Of a stretch of DNA of 64,000 nt, positions 54,196-64,000 are shown one piece after another (position 1 is the stretch's first letter; every line of letters begins with the position of its first letter). Origin of the DNA: Clarkia xantiana subsp. parviflora (taxonomy: Eukaryota > Streptophyta > Magnoliopsida > Myrtales > Onagraceae); contig JAPTYO010000005.1 of the NCBI GenBank assembly GCA_036873135.1, positions 16,326,666 to 16,390,665 on the forward strand, written 5' to 3'. The notes beneath the pieces were generated by a model. The model was not told the origin of the DNA, made no database searches, and worked only from the letters and a program-made list of their open reading frames with translations. A program made the translations under genes and the position numbers.

Positions 54196-54715
54196 TATTT
54201 TTTATTACTCCATCGCAGCCTGACAAGGAACACGGGACAATAGAGTAGTTTGTTTATATTCGCCCGCTATAGGTTTGTCATGACGAACACGAGATTTCTT
54301 CAATTGTTGCCACTATGCTTGCGCGTGGCCACGTAGACGGGTAGCAACCAGGGCCAGTTGTCGTCTGGGACCTCCTTGTAATCAAAAAATTCTTCCACTT
54401 ATGCTAGCCAATCAAAAGAATCATCATCTTTAAGGCCACCATTGAGTTCCGGTATATCAATCCGAGATCCATATCCATACGAAATCTAAGCTCCCAACGC
54501 AGATCGGGACGATCTGGTTCGGCTTGGTGGGCTCGTGCGAATGGGTAATCAGCTGAGGCGATCTCATCATCCTCCTGGGTATTGAACTCATCAAATAGTT
54601 ATGTGAGATGTTCGATTTGACGTTGCTTTTCTTCGTACAAACGGCACAGTTCGTCATTGTCTGCAGCTTGTGGACCTGCAGTCGGTGGACGTCGGGGCGG
54701 CATTGCACATGATCG
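54196..54715 (-). pseudogene. gag remnant of the same chromovirus-type element
   Basis: Reading minus from about 54704: MPPRRPPTAGPQAADNDELC, a glutamine/glutamate-rich helix, then RIDIPELNGG-like and EEFFDYKEVPDD-like phrases and a VATRLRGHAQAW-like phrase in changing frames with several stops. These are characteristic of plant chromovirus Gag. The protease and start of RT are missing, so gag runs almost straight into RT at 54195. Confidence 0.7.
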
Positions 54716-54720
54716 AATGG

Positions 54721-55230
54721 AATATGATACCACTCTAATGTAGAGTGATGGGGAAAGAGTGCGTAAAAGCTCGTTGATTCAAAGAATGCCAATAAATTGA
54801 CGCATAATTGAGGAAAACCTCAATTTTTTCATTAATAATCAATCAATACTGAATGTAAACGACGTCTAACAGAGTTTAAGTACTGAAAATAAAAACTCTA
54901 ACCATTAGGTGGACTTAAACTTGAAAGTCTGGGACCGAAAATCGCAGAAATAGTCAAATTCGCGTAAATTAAAGTGAGTGTGAACTTAAACTTAACATCT
55001 ATGTGAACTTTGATGGGTGGACTTTTTTAGTTGAAAATTGTAAGATTTTTCTTCTTTTCTAGTCCGTATCCGTCCTAAATTATATAGTTTCGACTCGAAA
55101 TAGAATTTTTTTTCAAGGATATTCAGACTAAGAGAAGAGTTGGAAAGCCCGAAATTTTTGGAGAGAACCATTTTCTAGAAAACTTCCACCCGTTTGTACG
55201 GACTTCAGCCGTAGTGTAATAACAACATGG
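54721..55230 (-). repeat. Primer site and probable 5' LTR of the chromovirus-type relic
   Basis: TGGTATCATATT (54732-54721 on minus) is a tRNA-Met type primer site 10-20 bp before gag. The LTR would end CTACA at 54739. Its outer limit is not clear; about 55230 is a guess from the change in composition. Confidence 0.5.
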
Positions 55231-55789
55231 CTTGAACTGGCTTGGCTGTAAAGGTGGAAGGAAGGAAGGAACCTGTTACCCACCGGTAGCTTTTATATAT
55301 AATATATATAAATATATTATATAAAGCAAAAGCACGAGTCCCATCTGATCACTTGCAGTAATCATTATCACCGCCAGACAGACACATAATTATTATAATT
55401 AAATGAAGAGAAGAATCTGGTAACAGTAGCTGTTCACTCCATTGATACAATCCAATCACAAAGTTTTTGTTTTCATGGCAGACCCCCTACCGACATTATT
55501 AATTACATCAAACACCCCTCCACTCCACCCAAATCTCTCTCTCACATTCTGCACATCTTTCTTTCTTTTCTTTGACATACTACATATAAAAAACTTAACT
55601 TTTTTGTTTGATAATTCATAATAAGAGTAATAATATATAACTGTAAAATCATCCATGCAAGTTACTTGCTTGACCCTACACTTTACTTTGCAGAGACAAA
55701 CTTCCGGCGCCCTCCTTCTTTGGCTAGCAGCTGCCCGGCGGTCTATGGTGCCCTACGTACATATATGAGATTTGGATCGAGCAGGTGGA
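55231..55789. other. 3' flank of the GAE gene
   Basis: AT-rich DNA with TATATA stretches near 55295-55325. The part next to 55790 is the likely 3' UTR of GAE; candidate minus-strand poly(A) signals (TTTATT/TTTATA on plus) occur but none is decisive. No other gene. Confidence 0.5.
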
Positions 55790-57828
55790 TCAGTTGGATT
55801 CCTCGTTGGCGGCGGTTGATGAATCTGCTGTTCCCTTTTTGGTGGCCTTGGATTCGATGCCATAGTAACTTACGTACCACTTGACAAACTTCCGGAGGCC
55901 GCTGGCCAGGTCCGTCGTCGGCTTGTATCCGAAGTCATGATACGCCAGGCTGACGTTGGCGTGCGTGTACGGCACGTCCCCGTTCCGAGGCATCTTGATG
56001 ATGTGCTTCTTCGCCTTGGTCGCCAGCAACCCTTCCAGCACCGACACCAGTCGCCCAACCGGCACCGGCGACGTGTTCCCGAGGTTGTACACCCGAAGCT
56101 GAGCAGGCCCCCGCTTCTTGCCTCCGCTGCCGGTGCTCTTCTCCGCCGTGTCCAGTGCGCCGAGGCAGCCCTTCACGATATCGTCGATGAAGGTGAAGTC
56201 ACGCGCCACCTCCTTGTTGTCGGCGGTCTTGTAGACGTCGATGGATTTCCCCTGGAGGATGTCCTTGGTGAAGAAAAAGTAGGCCATGTCGGGGCGGCCC
56301 CAGGGTCCGTAGACGGTGAAGAAGCGGAGTCCGGTGAGGGAGAGGCCGTAGATGTGGTTGTAGGTGTGAGCGATCTCTTCGCCGGCCTTCTTGGTGGCGG
56401 CGTAGAGGCTGGCGGGCTGGTCGGTGCGGTGGGACTCGGAGAAAGGGTTGTCGGTGTTGAGCCCGTAGACGGAGGAGGAGGAGGCCCAGACGATGGAGGG
56501 CTGAGGGTTAACGGCCTTGGACACCTCCAGGAGGTTGACGAAGCCGGCGATGTTGGATGCCACGTAGGACTGGGGGTTCTGCATCGCGTACCGCACACCC
56601 GCCTGAGCTGCCAGATGCAGCACGTGCGTGAACGGCACCACGTCGAACATCTTCCTCAATAGCGGGCCGTCGTTCAAGTCTCCTTCCACTATGAACACCT
56701 ACTCACATCCATAAATATAATATAACCCATTATTAATTAACTAACTAACACAAATCCATATAAAAACCTACTATTATAATTCCTAATTATTAATTACTAT
56801 TGACTGACTGATTTGATGGTGGCCACTAAAAATTACAACCTCTTTTTATTTAATTATTTATATATAGGGAGAAACAAAAAGTGACGAAGCATGTTTAAAC
56901 AATAATCCAATTTCAACAGGTTTCTAGATACAATAAATTTATTTATTGAAAAATTTCAAGATTGAATCATTGCTATGATGTATTAGGGATATGATTACAA
57001 AAAAAAATGTATAAAATGTTTATAGACCGTTTATTTTGATAGAGACTAAATAATAAATATACTGTTTGCTTGACCTATTGTGTATATGTATTATTGGTCA
57101 CTCATTAAATAAATTATTTATAAAAATTAATATGTATTTATGTTTTTGGTAGATAAAATATGTATTTTGGTTTATTGGATGCTGTTTAATAATTAAAAAA
57201 AAAAAAAATACTTAACTTGATAACGAAATTGATGGAGAGATTAAAAGGTGCTCCAAAAAAGTAGGTGTGTTCATTCCAACATGAAAGCAAGGCACACAGG
57301 AGAGAAATATGTTTGGCACTTAAGTAACTACTAGTCATTAATAATAAAGAATTAGATTACCTGATGTTTAGTAAGGAGGGATTGTCGGTCACGCTTGAGG
57401 GTTGGATCATAGTATGAGTTAAAGTTGTCGAAACCGAGGACACCGTCGCCCCGTTTCTTGAGGGCGAGGGAGCAGTGCATACCCACAAATCCGGCAGCTC
57501 CGGTGACGAGTACGGAGAATCCATTGGGTCGGCGGGGTGTGGCTGAGTGGCGGACCTGCTTCTCCCATGCAGCCCCACCCACACTTGATACCGGACTGAA
57601 CCCGTAGGAGAGGAAGGAGCGTCGGTGGGAGTGGAAATTAGAGGCGGTGGTGAGTGGAGGGTAGTTAATGGTGAAGAAGAATACAAGGACTAGGGCGATG
57701 AGGAGAGTAGCTCGGAAGAGGAGCTTGGATGAGGCGCTGAGGAGCTTGGTACTGTTCACTCTACGGATGTAACTGTTGTATCTTTCTACTTTGTAAAATG
57801 TCTTGCTACTGTCGGGTGGAGACGCCAT
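55790..57828 (-). CDS. GAE: UDP-glucuronate 4-epimerase, two exons
   Basis: Interconverts UDP-glucuronate and UDP-galacturonate, the precursor of pectin, in the Golgi. Exon 1 is 57828-57361 (156 codons), intron 57360-56699 (GTAATC...GTAG, phase 0), exon 2 is 56698-55790 with TGA at 55792-55790; product 458 residues, a normal length for plant GAE. A short cytosolic N-terminus precedes a membrane anchor at about 36-56 (type II). The NAD-binding GxxGxxG (TGAAGFVG) has its glycines at 110, 113 and 116. The active-site Tyr255 and Lys259 lie in SLYAATKK, and the Ser-rich WASSSSVYG is at about 227-235. RFFTVYGPWGRPDMAYFFFT and ARDFTFIDDIVKGCLGALDT are family signatures. Exons are GC-rich against AT-rich surroundings. 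No defects seen; start fixed by the first ATG before the anchor. It has no operon-like neighbours; both sides are transposon DNA. Confidence 0.96.
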
Positions 57829-58249
57829 TGTTATATTATTATTAGCTACCTACTAGCTGTCAACACTCAAGAGAGAGAAGTAGAAGAAGAAGAAGAAGAA
57901 GAAGAAGAAGAGGTTCTTTTGGTAAGAGCCCCTAATTACAAGAGACTGAAGATATCGGAATATAAAGGAAGGAGAGGAAGGGAAGCAATCTCAATCTTCA
58001 ATCTGCGAGGAGAGAGAGTGGTGGACCAGACCAGACCAAACCAGACAGTGTGAGAAAGCTAGCTAGCTACGAGTTAAGACATGGGGTGGCTGTTTGTTGG
58101 AAACCACTTTCTCCATTTTTAAGGAGAGAGAGAGACAGACACACAGATTATTATTATTATTTCTCTCTTAATCATATCATTACATTCTACTAATTCTATT
58201 TTATCGCCTCCTTCTAGAATTTCTACCAAAGATAAACCATCCACAATTC
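57829..58249 (-). promoter_or_regulatory. 5' UTR and promoter region of GAE
   Basis: Just upstream of the ATG (minus) is a (TTC)n run, seen on plus as AGA repeats at 57882-57912, inside a pyrimidine-rich leader common in plant 5' UTRs. GA/CT-rich stretches continue to about 58140. No unambiguous TATA box on minus. Confidence 0.5.
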
Positions 58250-58943
58250 TAGGTAAGCAAATATCCGAGAGGTTCAAAATCCCGCCAGTCCCGCCCTAGC
58301 TCGTTCCAAAAAGCCCGTTTTAAAAATGTGTCTAAGCCCTAATGGACGGGACTTTTCTTCTCAACTAGGGCTAGTGCTAGAGCTAGGGCTTATTTACGAA
58401 GTCCCAAAAGACCCGTCTCGTCCCTTTTTGCTAACTAATCTGCTATAAACTACAGTTAGTTAAGTTAACTTTAGTAATGGCTCGGGTTGAAGTTCCATTT
58501 GATCTGTGATTTGCATTTATAACTTATGTCATAATTGTTGGTGACTTTGTGTTAGAGTCTTGGTAAAACTTAGTTTTGGAGTCTTTGGTGAACTATTTTG
58601 GAGAACCAAATTATATGTTGAACTTGGTGTTCTTACAAGTGACAAAATGTTTCAGTGATTTAGGTGTTTTATGGTGAACTTTGTAGTATGTGTTGAACTT
58701 TATTGTTGTTCTGTGTTTCGTTATGGTTTAAGTAAATTGAGTATGATTTTTTTTTTTTTTGAACTTGGATGGGAATTTGAGTTTGTCCCATTTGTCCCTA
58801 GTCCCTGTAGGCCCGTGGCAGCGGGCCTTTTCCTACTAGCTAGGGCTCGGGATAGGGCTCGGGACAGCCATTAAGTGGCCCTAATTTTAAGGCTTATGCC
58901 ATTTTATAGAAAAAAAAACTCATCCGTCCTATGCTCAGCCCTA
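58250..58943. mobile_element. Non-autonomous hAT-type transposon, 694 bp
   Basis: Exact 8-bp duplication CACAATTC at 58242-58249 and 58944-58951, the hAT signature. The ends are imperfect inverted repeats (TAGGTAAGC on the left, TAGGGCTGAGC read inward on the right). Subterminal GC-rich inverted blocks (CCCGCCCTAGCTCG near 58293, CGAGCCCTAGCTAG near 58850 on minus) are typical of plant hAT ends. The interior has no transposase. Confidence 0.85.
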
Positions 58944-58951
58944 CACAATTC

Positions 58952-59284
58952 CATATCTCAATCTCAAGCCATGATTACTTCGTTATTACTTATTATGACT
59001 AATAATAAATTATTTATTTATTTATGGTATTTTTTTTTATAAAAGGATACATATATTATAATAGAACCGAAAGTACCATAAAAACATGGGTAAGTGGGAG
59101 GAAAAGGCCTCGATCAAGTACCTTTGGTTCGGTTAAGTAGAGCAAATCTAGCTAAACAATGTCGATGTCCAGGAGAAACCCCCAATATAGAAACGTTAAC
59201 AAAACAATAGAAGGAAACCAGGAAATAAGAGTTTTAATATCACTAAGTAAACAAAAGAGCTCTACTTGATGATGGGTTGCTCCA
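58952..59284. other. Intergenic DNA, nothing recognised
   Basis: AT-rich with no frame, repeat or element border that I can support. Confidence 0.5.
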
Positions 59285-59962
59285 TTAAACTGTTGATATT
59301 TGGTGTCCCAATTTTAAGCTTTGTTGCTATTTGGTTTTCCGTTAGATTTTGCGGTTAATTTTAACATATTGAGTTGAAAATACTATTTTGCCCTTTTTTT
59401 AAAGCCTCCAATTCCGACCACCAACCACCTTCAATCGATCGGAATTGGTCGGGAATCGGCCGGAATCGGCCGGAACCCTAAATCCTATATCAGAGCTGCT
59501 TAACCCTAAATCGGCAGGAATAGGCCGATATCAGTCGGGAATCGGCCGGAATCAGACAGAATCGGCCGAAATCGGACGGAATCGGCCGAAATCAGACGGA
59601 ATCGGCTGAAATCGGGATGGGTTTGGCCGTAATCGACCGGTATCAGAGTGGGTTTGGCCGTAATCGACTAGAATCGGGGTGGGTTTGGCCGCAATAGGCC
59701 GAAATCGGGGTGGGTTTGGCCGTAATCGCCCGGAACCGGGGTGGATTTGGCCGGAATCGGCCGAAACCCTAATTCTGGTCGGGAGGTATTTTGGAATTTT
59801 GAAAATTGGCCACTCACGTGACCATATTCCGTTCAACTTAATCCCAAAATTTAACGGAGACACCAAATAGCAACACATATGAAAATTGGAACATTGAATT
59901 TCAACATCAGACACCAAACTGATACATGAGTCAAAATTGGGACAATTTTTAGGATTATTCCC
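59285..59962. mobile_element. TIR transposon relic with internal CGGAATCGGC repeats
   Basis: The right end reads inward GGGAATAATCCTAAAAATTG, close to GGGTTAATAACTAAAAAATTG of the element at 30256-30787. The inner segment TTTGGTGTCTGATG...GTTGCTATTTGGTGTC is mirrored at 59290-59345, so long inverted repeats remain but the left tip is lost. The interior (59430-59770) is a degenerate array of AATCGGCCGGAATCGG and GGGGTGGGTTTGGCCG units. No transposase. Confidence 0.65.
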
Positions 59963-60147
59963 TTCGTTTTATAGTCACTCGGATTACATACAAATTTGTG
60001 GCTACTATGTATAATAAGTCAGAGTGGAAACAGTGTGTAAATTTAATTGTATGTTTAATAAACTGCAAAACTACAGGAAATGAGACTCGAAAATTTTATC
60101 ATGATTATTGAAAACATGCGCGATCTAATAAAACTAAAGTATCATTA

Positions 60148-60202
<55 letters not shown>

Positions 60203-61106
60203 TAATTATAAGTTTAAAAACTTTTTTATTTGCCAAAAAAAGTTTAAATACATACATGAAAAAAAGTACTAACATTGACTTTCAAACTTATGACCCTGTG
60301 TCTTAAAGACATGCATAATAACCAACGAACCTACGCAAAATTTCGATCATAATTGAGAATTATATATATATATAGAAATTTATCTCATACTAAATAACTG
60401 ATTCGCACTTTGCATGACATAATGATATTTTTTATATATAGAATAGTTAAAAACTAAATAAAAAATATATGTATATTTGTAAAAGCACGACCATCAGCTA
60501 TAATAAATTATATATATATCTTAAATCACTATACCATAAATTTTACACTTTTACTGTAAATAGTAAAGTTGAGCAAGTTACTCTTTAAGCAACAATACGA
60601 TAAACCATTATATCCTAAACCATAAACAACTATACTCTAAATCACAAAAATTATTTAAAATTATGTTACAAAATTCAATAAAATTAACTTATACATACAT
60701 TATAAGTTCTTTATAAAAATATATATTATATTGACAAAAAGTTGATTATGTTCACCTCATAATTATTATTCATTGTTCAACTAGAAAGTAATTGCAGTGC
60801 AAATAAAATTATAAATAATATAATTTAGATACAAATGGATTATATAATTAATCATCCAACGATAAAAATATATTAATATATTATAAATAATATAAGTTAT
60901 TATGATTTGTTTTAACTTTTTAAACAATATATTCCATCTAAATTTAAGTTATATCACCTAATTTATATAAAAAAAAAACCTAAATTTAAAGAATGGTGAA
61001 ATAAAAAAAAAAGTGGGAAATTAAAAATCAAAATTGGAGGAAATCAGAGGTGAGAGGGGAAATTCAAAATCATGAAATGTCTTTAAATTTCCCTTGCTTC
61101 TCTGGT
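59963..61106. other. AT-rich intergenic DNA
   Basis: No gene seen. Contains an (AT)n microsatellite at about 60151-60199 and smaller TATATA runs at 60361-60373 and 60508-60520. Confidence 0.6.
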
Positions 61107-61508
61107 TGGCATTTTGTGAATGGGCCGACGTAATAGGAGCCCTTTAATATAAGCCCACCTAAGTAATTGGGTAATGTCACATTAGGAATTTTGGGCTAGA
61201 CCTAAAATCTCAATTGATATGAGAGGCCCAAAATTGGGCCTCCCCTTTTAACATAGTGGCTGGTCGAAACTAGGGTAATTCTGTAGGTGGGTTTTGCCCA
61301 CCTCCTCTTATAAACATAGAGGGTTAGGGATTTACTTGGGGTTAATCACTCTTCCTCCTAAGTGTTGAGACATAAGAAATTCATCATCTTTAAACACTAG
61401 TTTCTGCCGAACTCCTAAGGAGCCAAGGAGGTGCCAAATTGCTTCGAGCAATTATCCCAGAGATCCATCTTGCTGACGAATTGAAAAGAGGCTTTGCTGT
61501 GGAGATCA
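61107..61508 (+). repeat. Truncated copia LTR
   Basis: Starts TGGCATTTTGTGAATGGGCC, like LTRs (ii) and (iii), and runs through GGCCCAAAATTGGGCC and CCTCCTCTTATAAACATAG to GGCTTTGCTGTGGAGATCAT, then stops short of a normal LTR end at about 61508. Confidence 0.75.
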
Positions 61509-61687
61509 TTGTAAGCATATGGTGATGGGCGCCGTAAATGGAAGACCATTATATGTATATGTTACCTAAGAAAATTGGGTAAAAGTCACTATTCGGAAGC
61601 AATGAGTAGATCGAATGATTGAAATGTTGTGGCAGATTTGGACGACAATACATTATCTGGCACCCGCCCATTCCGGCAAGTGGGAGC
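61509..61687 (+). other. Copia LTR start fragment and 3' UTR with purine tract
   Basis: GTAAGCATATGGTGATGGGC (61510 onward) is the start of an LTR of the 61688 type. After a break, 61590-61687 resembles 33740-33849 (GACAACA..., CCCATTCCGGCAAGTGGGAGC) and ends in the purine tract next to the following LTR. Confidence 0.6.
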
Positions 61688-62286
61688 TGTAAGCATATGG
61701 TGATGGCGCCGTAATTGGTAGCCCATAATATGTATAGTTTACCTAAGGAAATTAGGTATATGTCACATTAGGGTAATTGGGCCAGACCCAAATCCCAAAT
61801 GACACGAGAGGCCCAAAATTGGGCCTCCCTATACATGTGGCCGGCCGAATTTAATAGTGAGGGTAAAGTGGACTTTTGTCCACTTTACTCCTCCTATATA
61901 TATGGGGTGTTAAGGGTTTTATTAGGTTTAATCATAATTCATCTCTAGTGGTGATTTGAGAGAAAACCCTTCCCCCATAACCACCATAGTTCGGCCGAAA
62001 CTTCACCACCACCAAGGGTGTGCCAATTTGCCTTTGAGCAAACATTCCGGAGATCCGTCCCTGTCAAAAATCGATCTGGGGCTTTGCTGTGGAGGATATA
62101 CCGTGTAGGGCTTCCTTAACAAGAACCTCTACGGGTGCCGACCGGAGGACCGTGAACTCCCTGCTGGAGGATCTTGGGACTACGGACTACGTCTGAGGTA
62201 TGTGCGAATCTTCCGCTGCGTAATATCGATTTCCAGCATGCACCATGTTTATAGTATACGTAGTGATTACTCCCCGTAATCTAACA
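61688..62286 (+). repeat. Copia LTR with PPT before and PBS after
   Basis: 599 bp, TGTAAGCATATGG to AATCTAACA. TGGTATCAGAGC, the canonical tRNA-Met primer site, follows at 62288-62299. TATA-like CCTATATATATGGGG near 61893. On its left is 3' internal sequence of the same type, so it has internal DNA on both sides. Confidence 0.85.
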
Positions 62287-62739
62287 GTGGTATCAGAGCA
62301 TGTGTTAGGAGTTCATGATTTTGATAAATTGGTATTCTTAAAATTTTAAAAATTTGGACCGAAATTTTTGAAATAAGAAAATTAAATTTTTCGAATTTGA
62401 ATTGTAAGGTGGTCCGAAATTTTCATGATGTTCTTGGTAAATTTGATGTTCATGATCTTCAAGAAAAAGATGATTTTTATCAAAATCGAACATTGGATTG
62501 TAGATCTTATTAAAATTTGATCTTGAAATTTGACCACTTGTTTCCAATTTGGTGTTTGTGCCGAAACCCTAAGTAAATTAAAAGGTAATTTTTTTTATTT
62601 CTTAGGCCCCAAGTAAGTGTATTTCGGCCGAACCTTATTAAAATATTGTTTACCATATTTTAATTTTTATTCTAGGTAACAATATATCTGAAATTGAAAA
62701 CAAAAAGATAGATTCATGTTAATATATAGAAATATATAT
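62287..62739 (+). other. PBS and 5' leader of a copia element, cut by element F
   Basis: Primer site followed by an AT-rich leader resembling 30790-31320 on minus. Element F inserts at 62740 before any coding sequence. Confidence 0.75.
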
Positions 62740-63436
62740 TGATGGGTTCCGCTATGGCCGTTAGGCCCTTTAACGGCGAGGAAACAGCGAATAGGCCCAC
62801 TGGGCCCTAAAATGGAGGTCAAGAAGACCAAGGTGAAGGGTCCCGACGTAGGGAGTCCCGATGATGAAAGTTCCCGACAGAGTCGGTCCCGATAGGTGAG
62901 CTGGAAGCTCCCGATGAGAAGCCTTTAAGTAGGCCCCGATGACGAATCCCTGAGAATGGTTGGCCTTGTCACGATGACGAGGGGCCCCGAGCGGTGACAC
63001 AACGAGATAACTCTGGAGTCCCCGATGTTAGTCGGGACTTGCTATCAGAGGTTAAGGCCGAGATACGCGGGGCGTGGCTGAGATACGCGGAGTGTGGCCG
63101 AGATAAGCGGAGCGTGGCCGAGATAAGCGAGATCATGGCCTAGATAGGCGGGATCGTGCCCGAGATACGCGGAATACGGGCTAACCACCCTCAACGGTTC
63201 ACCAGGTAACTGAGATACCTCTCCGCCTATAAAAGGCAGAGGTTACCTCAGATCAATGACGTTTTGATATACGATACTTGAGATTACTGCTTGCCAGTCC
63301 ATAAGAGATACTCATTTAATCATCGGAGAGGGATTCTGGGTCACCGCCCGGTCTATCCCCTCTTGCAGGATTGCGTGGAGCGAAGGAACTAGGATCGCCG
63401 TCAAAGATCGTGCCGGAGTTCTACCGTGATCCAACA
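62740..63436 (+). repeat. 5' LTR of element F
   Basis: 697 bp with TG and CA ends. TATA box CTATAAAAGG at about 63227-63236, then the R-region phrase CATCGGAGAGGGATTC. Left flank TATAT would be the target duplication. Confidence 0.9.
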
Positions 63437-63472
63437 TTGGCGCCGTCTGTGGGAACGTAACAAAAAGCTGAT

Positions 63473-64000
63473 ATGCCTTCTACTCGTTCAATGGCGGCTG
63501 GCAAGCAAAGAAGACAGGGAAAATCTGGTGGTTCTCGTCATCCTGCTGGGACGACTTTGAATTCACCACCGGAACATGAGGAGGACCAGAATCTTCCTGC
63601 TGCTGAGGTCTCCCAGACAGGGGGGGCATAATGAAGGTCCCGAAGATGCTGCTGCTCAACACCAGGGGAATAGGGAGCAGGAGGCTCCTCCAGCTGCGGA
63701 CCTGACGAGGGCTGTGGCGGAAGCCATGCCGATGTTTTTGGTAGCCGTGGAGGCTCTCTTAGATCGGAGAGAGGCTGCGAGGAGGCAAGAGGAGATGCCC
63801 CCACTAGAAAAGGAAGCGCCCCCACCGGCAGAGGTTCAGAACGTGCGGGAGGCTTAGCCCCGAAGCCAGGGCAGGAGTAGGGAGTCCGTTCAGCCAGAAC
63901 GATTTGTGGTCGACGGGCCAGGACCAGTGCAACACAGGACCATTCCCCTTAATGGTCCCATCACCCCCGATCAGGTGGTGAAGATCGTGAACATCTGCAT
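63473..64000 (+). pseudogene. gag of element F, 5' part, frameshifted
   Basis: Begins MPSTRSMAAGKQRRQGKSGG, the same N-terminus as B (MASTRSMAGKQ). The first frame ends in TAA near 63630; a shifted frame carries LTRAVAEAMPMFLVAVEALL and REAARRQEEMPP until TAG at 63855-63857. The original motif VVDGPGPVQHRTIPLNGPIT and DQVVKIVNIC follow to the window edge. At least one frameshift and one stop make it non-functional. Confidence 0.88.

Larger units (their letters stand above)
62740..64000 (+). mobile_element. Element F: Tat-like retrotransposon on plus, runs off the window
   Basis: LTR 62740-63436 (TGATGGGTTCCG to TGATCCAACA), primer site TTGGCGCCGTCTGTGGGAA from 63437, gag from 63473. It is the plus-strand counterpart of the B/C/E family. 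Its LTR has one copy of the CTTTAAGTAGGCCCCGAT unit that is four times repeated in B/C, and short repeats GAGATACGCGGAGTGTGGCC at 63058-63180. Confidence 0.9.

Noticed and set aside
55937..56662. 241-codon plus-strand frame opposite GAE exon 2
   Set aside because: It is an antisense shadow caused by high third-position GC in the GAE exon.
58671..58874. 67-codon frame within the hAT-type element
   Set aside because: Low-complexity Phe/Cys-rich translation; no transposase similarity.
1..64000. tRNA, rRNA and other structured RNA genes
   Set aside because: I looked for cloverleaf-type and rRNA sequence; only tRNA-complementary primer sites of retrotransposons were found.

Overview
This is a plant nuclear genome window, probably from a flowering plant and more likely a eudicot. 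The evidence is plant-type LTR retrotransposons with tRNA-Met and other tRNA primer sites, short spliced introns, AT-rich intergenic DNA, and one host gene of the plant pectin pathway. More than four fifths of the window is transposable-element DNA.

The only recognisable host gene is a UDP-glucuronate 4-epimerase (GAE) at 55790-57828 on the minus strand. It has two exons, a 458-residue product and a 662 bp intron. It lies between a degraded Ty3/gypsy element on its 3' side and a hAT-type non-autonomous DNA transposon on its 5' side.

The dominant family is a Tat-like Ty3/gypsy lineage on the minus strand. Each copy has LTRs running TGATGGG to CCAACA, a TGGCGCC primer site, one long gag-PR-RT-RH-aRNH-INT frame, a short-period tandem array after pol, and then, on the opposite strand, a separate spliced extra gene (aORF) with its own TATA box. 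Element E (39066-49942) is nearly intact, with an open 1854-codon gag-pol. Elements B (1675-21177, 3' LTR missing) and C (20504-29654, integrase and RT core deleted) share a single LTR. Element G (about 34985-37770) is an old relic. Element F (62740 onward, plus strand) runs off the right edge.

Inside B's aORF sits element D (3121-14188, 5-bp target duplication CCGAC). D is mostly non-coding. Its long LTRs hold a striking array of perfect palindromes, and its interior holds a second array of hairpins whose stems covary. D's left LTR was in turn hit by a solo LTR of the E type (3416-4078, target duplication CTTGC).

Region by region: 1-1674 LTR of an unassigned gypsy-like family flanked by PPT and PBS; 1675-29654 tandem B/C elements with nested D; 29655-34449 Ty1/copia LTRs and RT-RNase H remains in an odd inverted layout, with a 532 bp TIR transposon; 34450-38883 relic G and unassigned DNA; 38884-50122 element E bracketed by an unusual 180 bp direct duplication; 50123-55230 LTR-like and chromovirus/copia fragments; 55231-58249 GAE; 58250-61106 DNA transposons and AT-rich DNA; 61107-64000 copia LTRs and element F.

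The points most worth a second look are the covarying palindrome/hairpin arrays of D, the antisense aORF transcription unit conserved between C and E, the arrays between the convergent ends of pol and aORF, and the repeated occurrence (three families) of one LTR with internal sequence on both sides.
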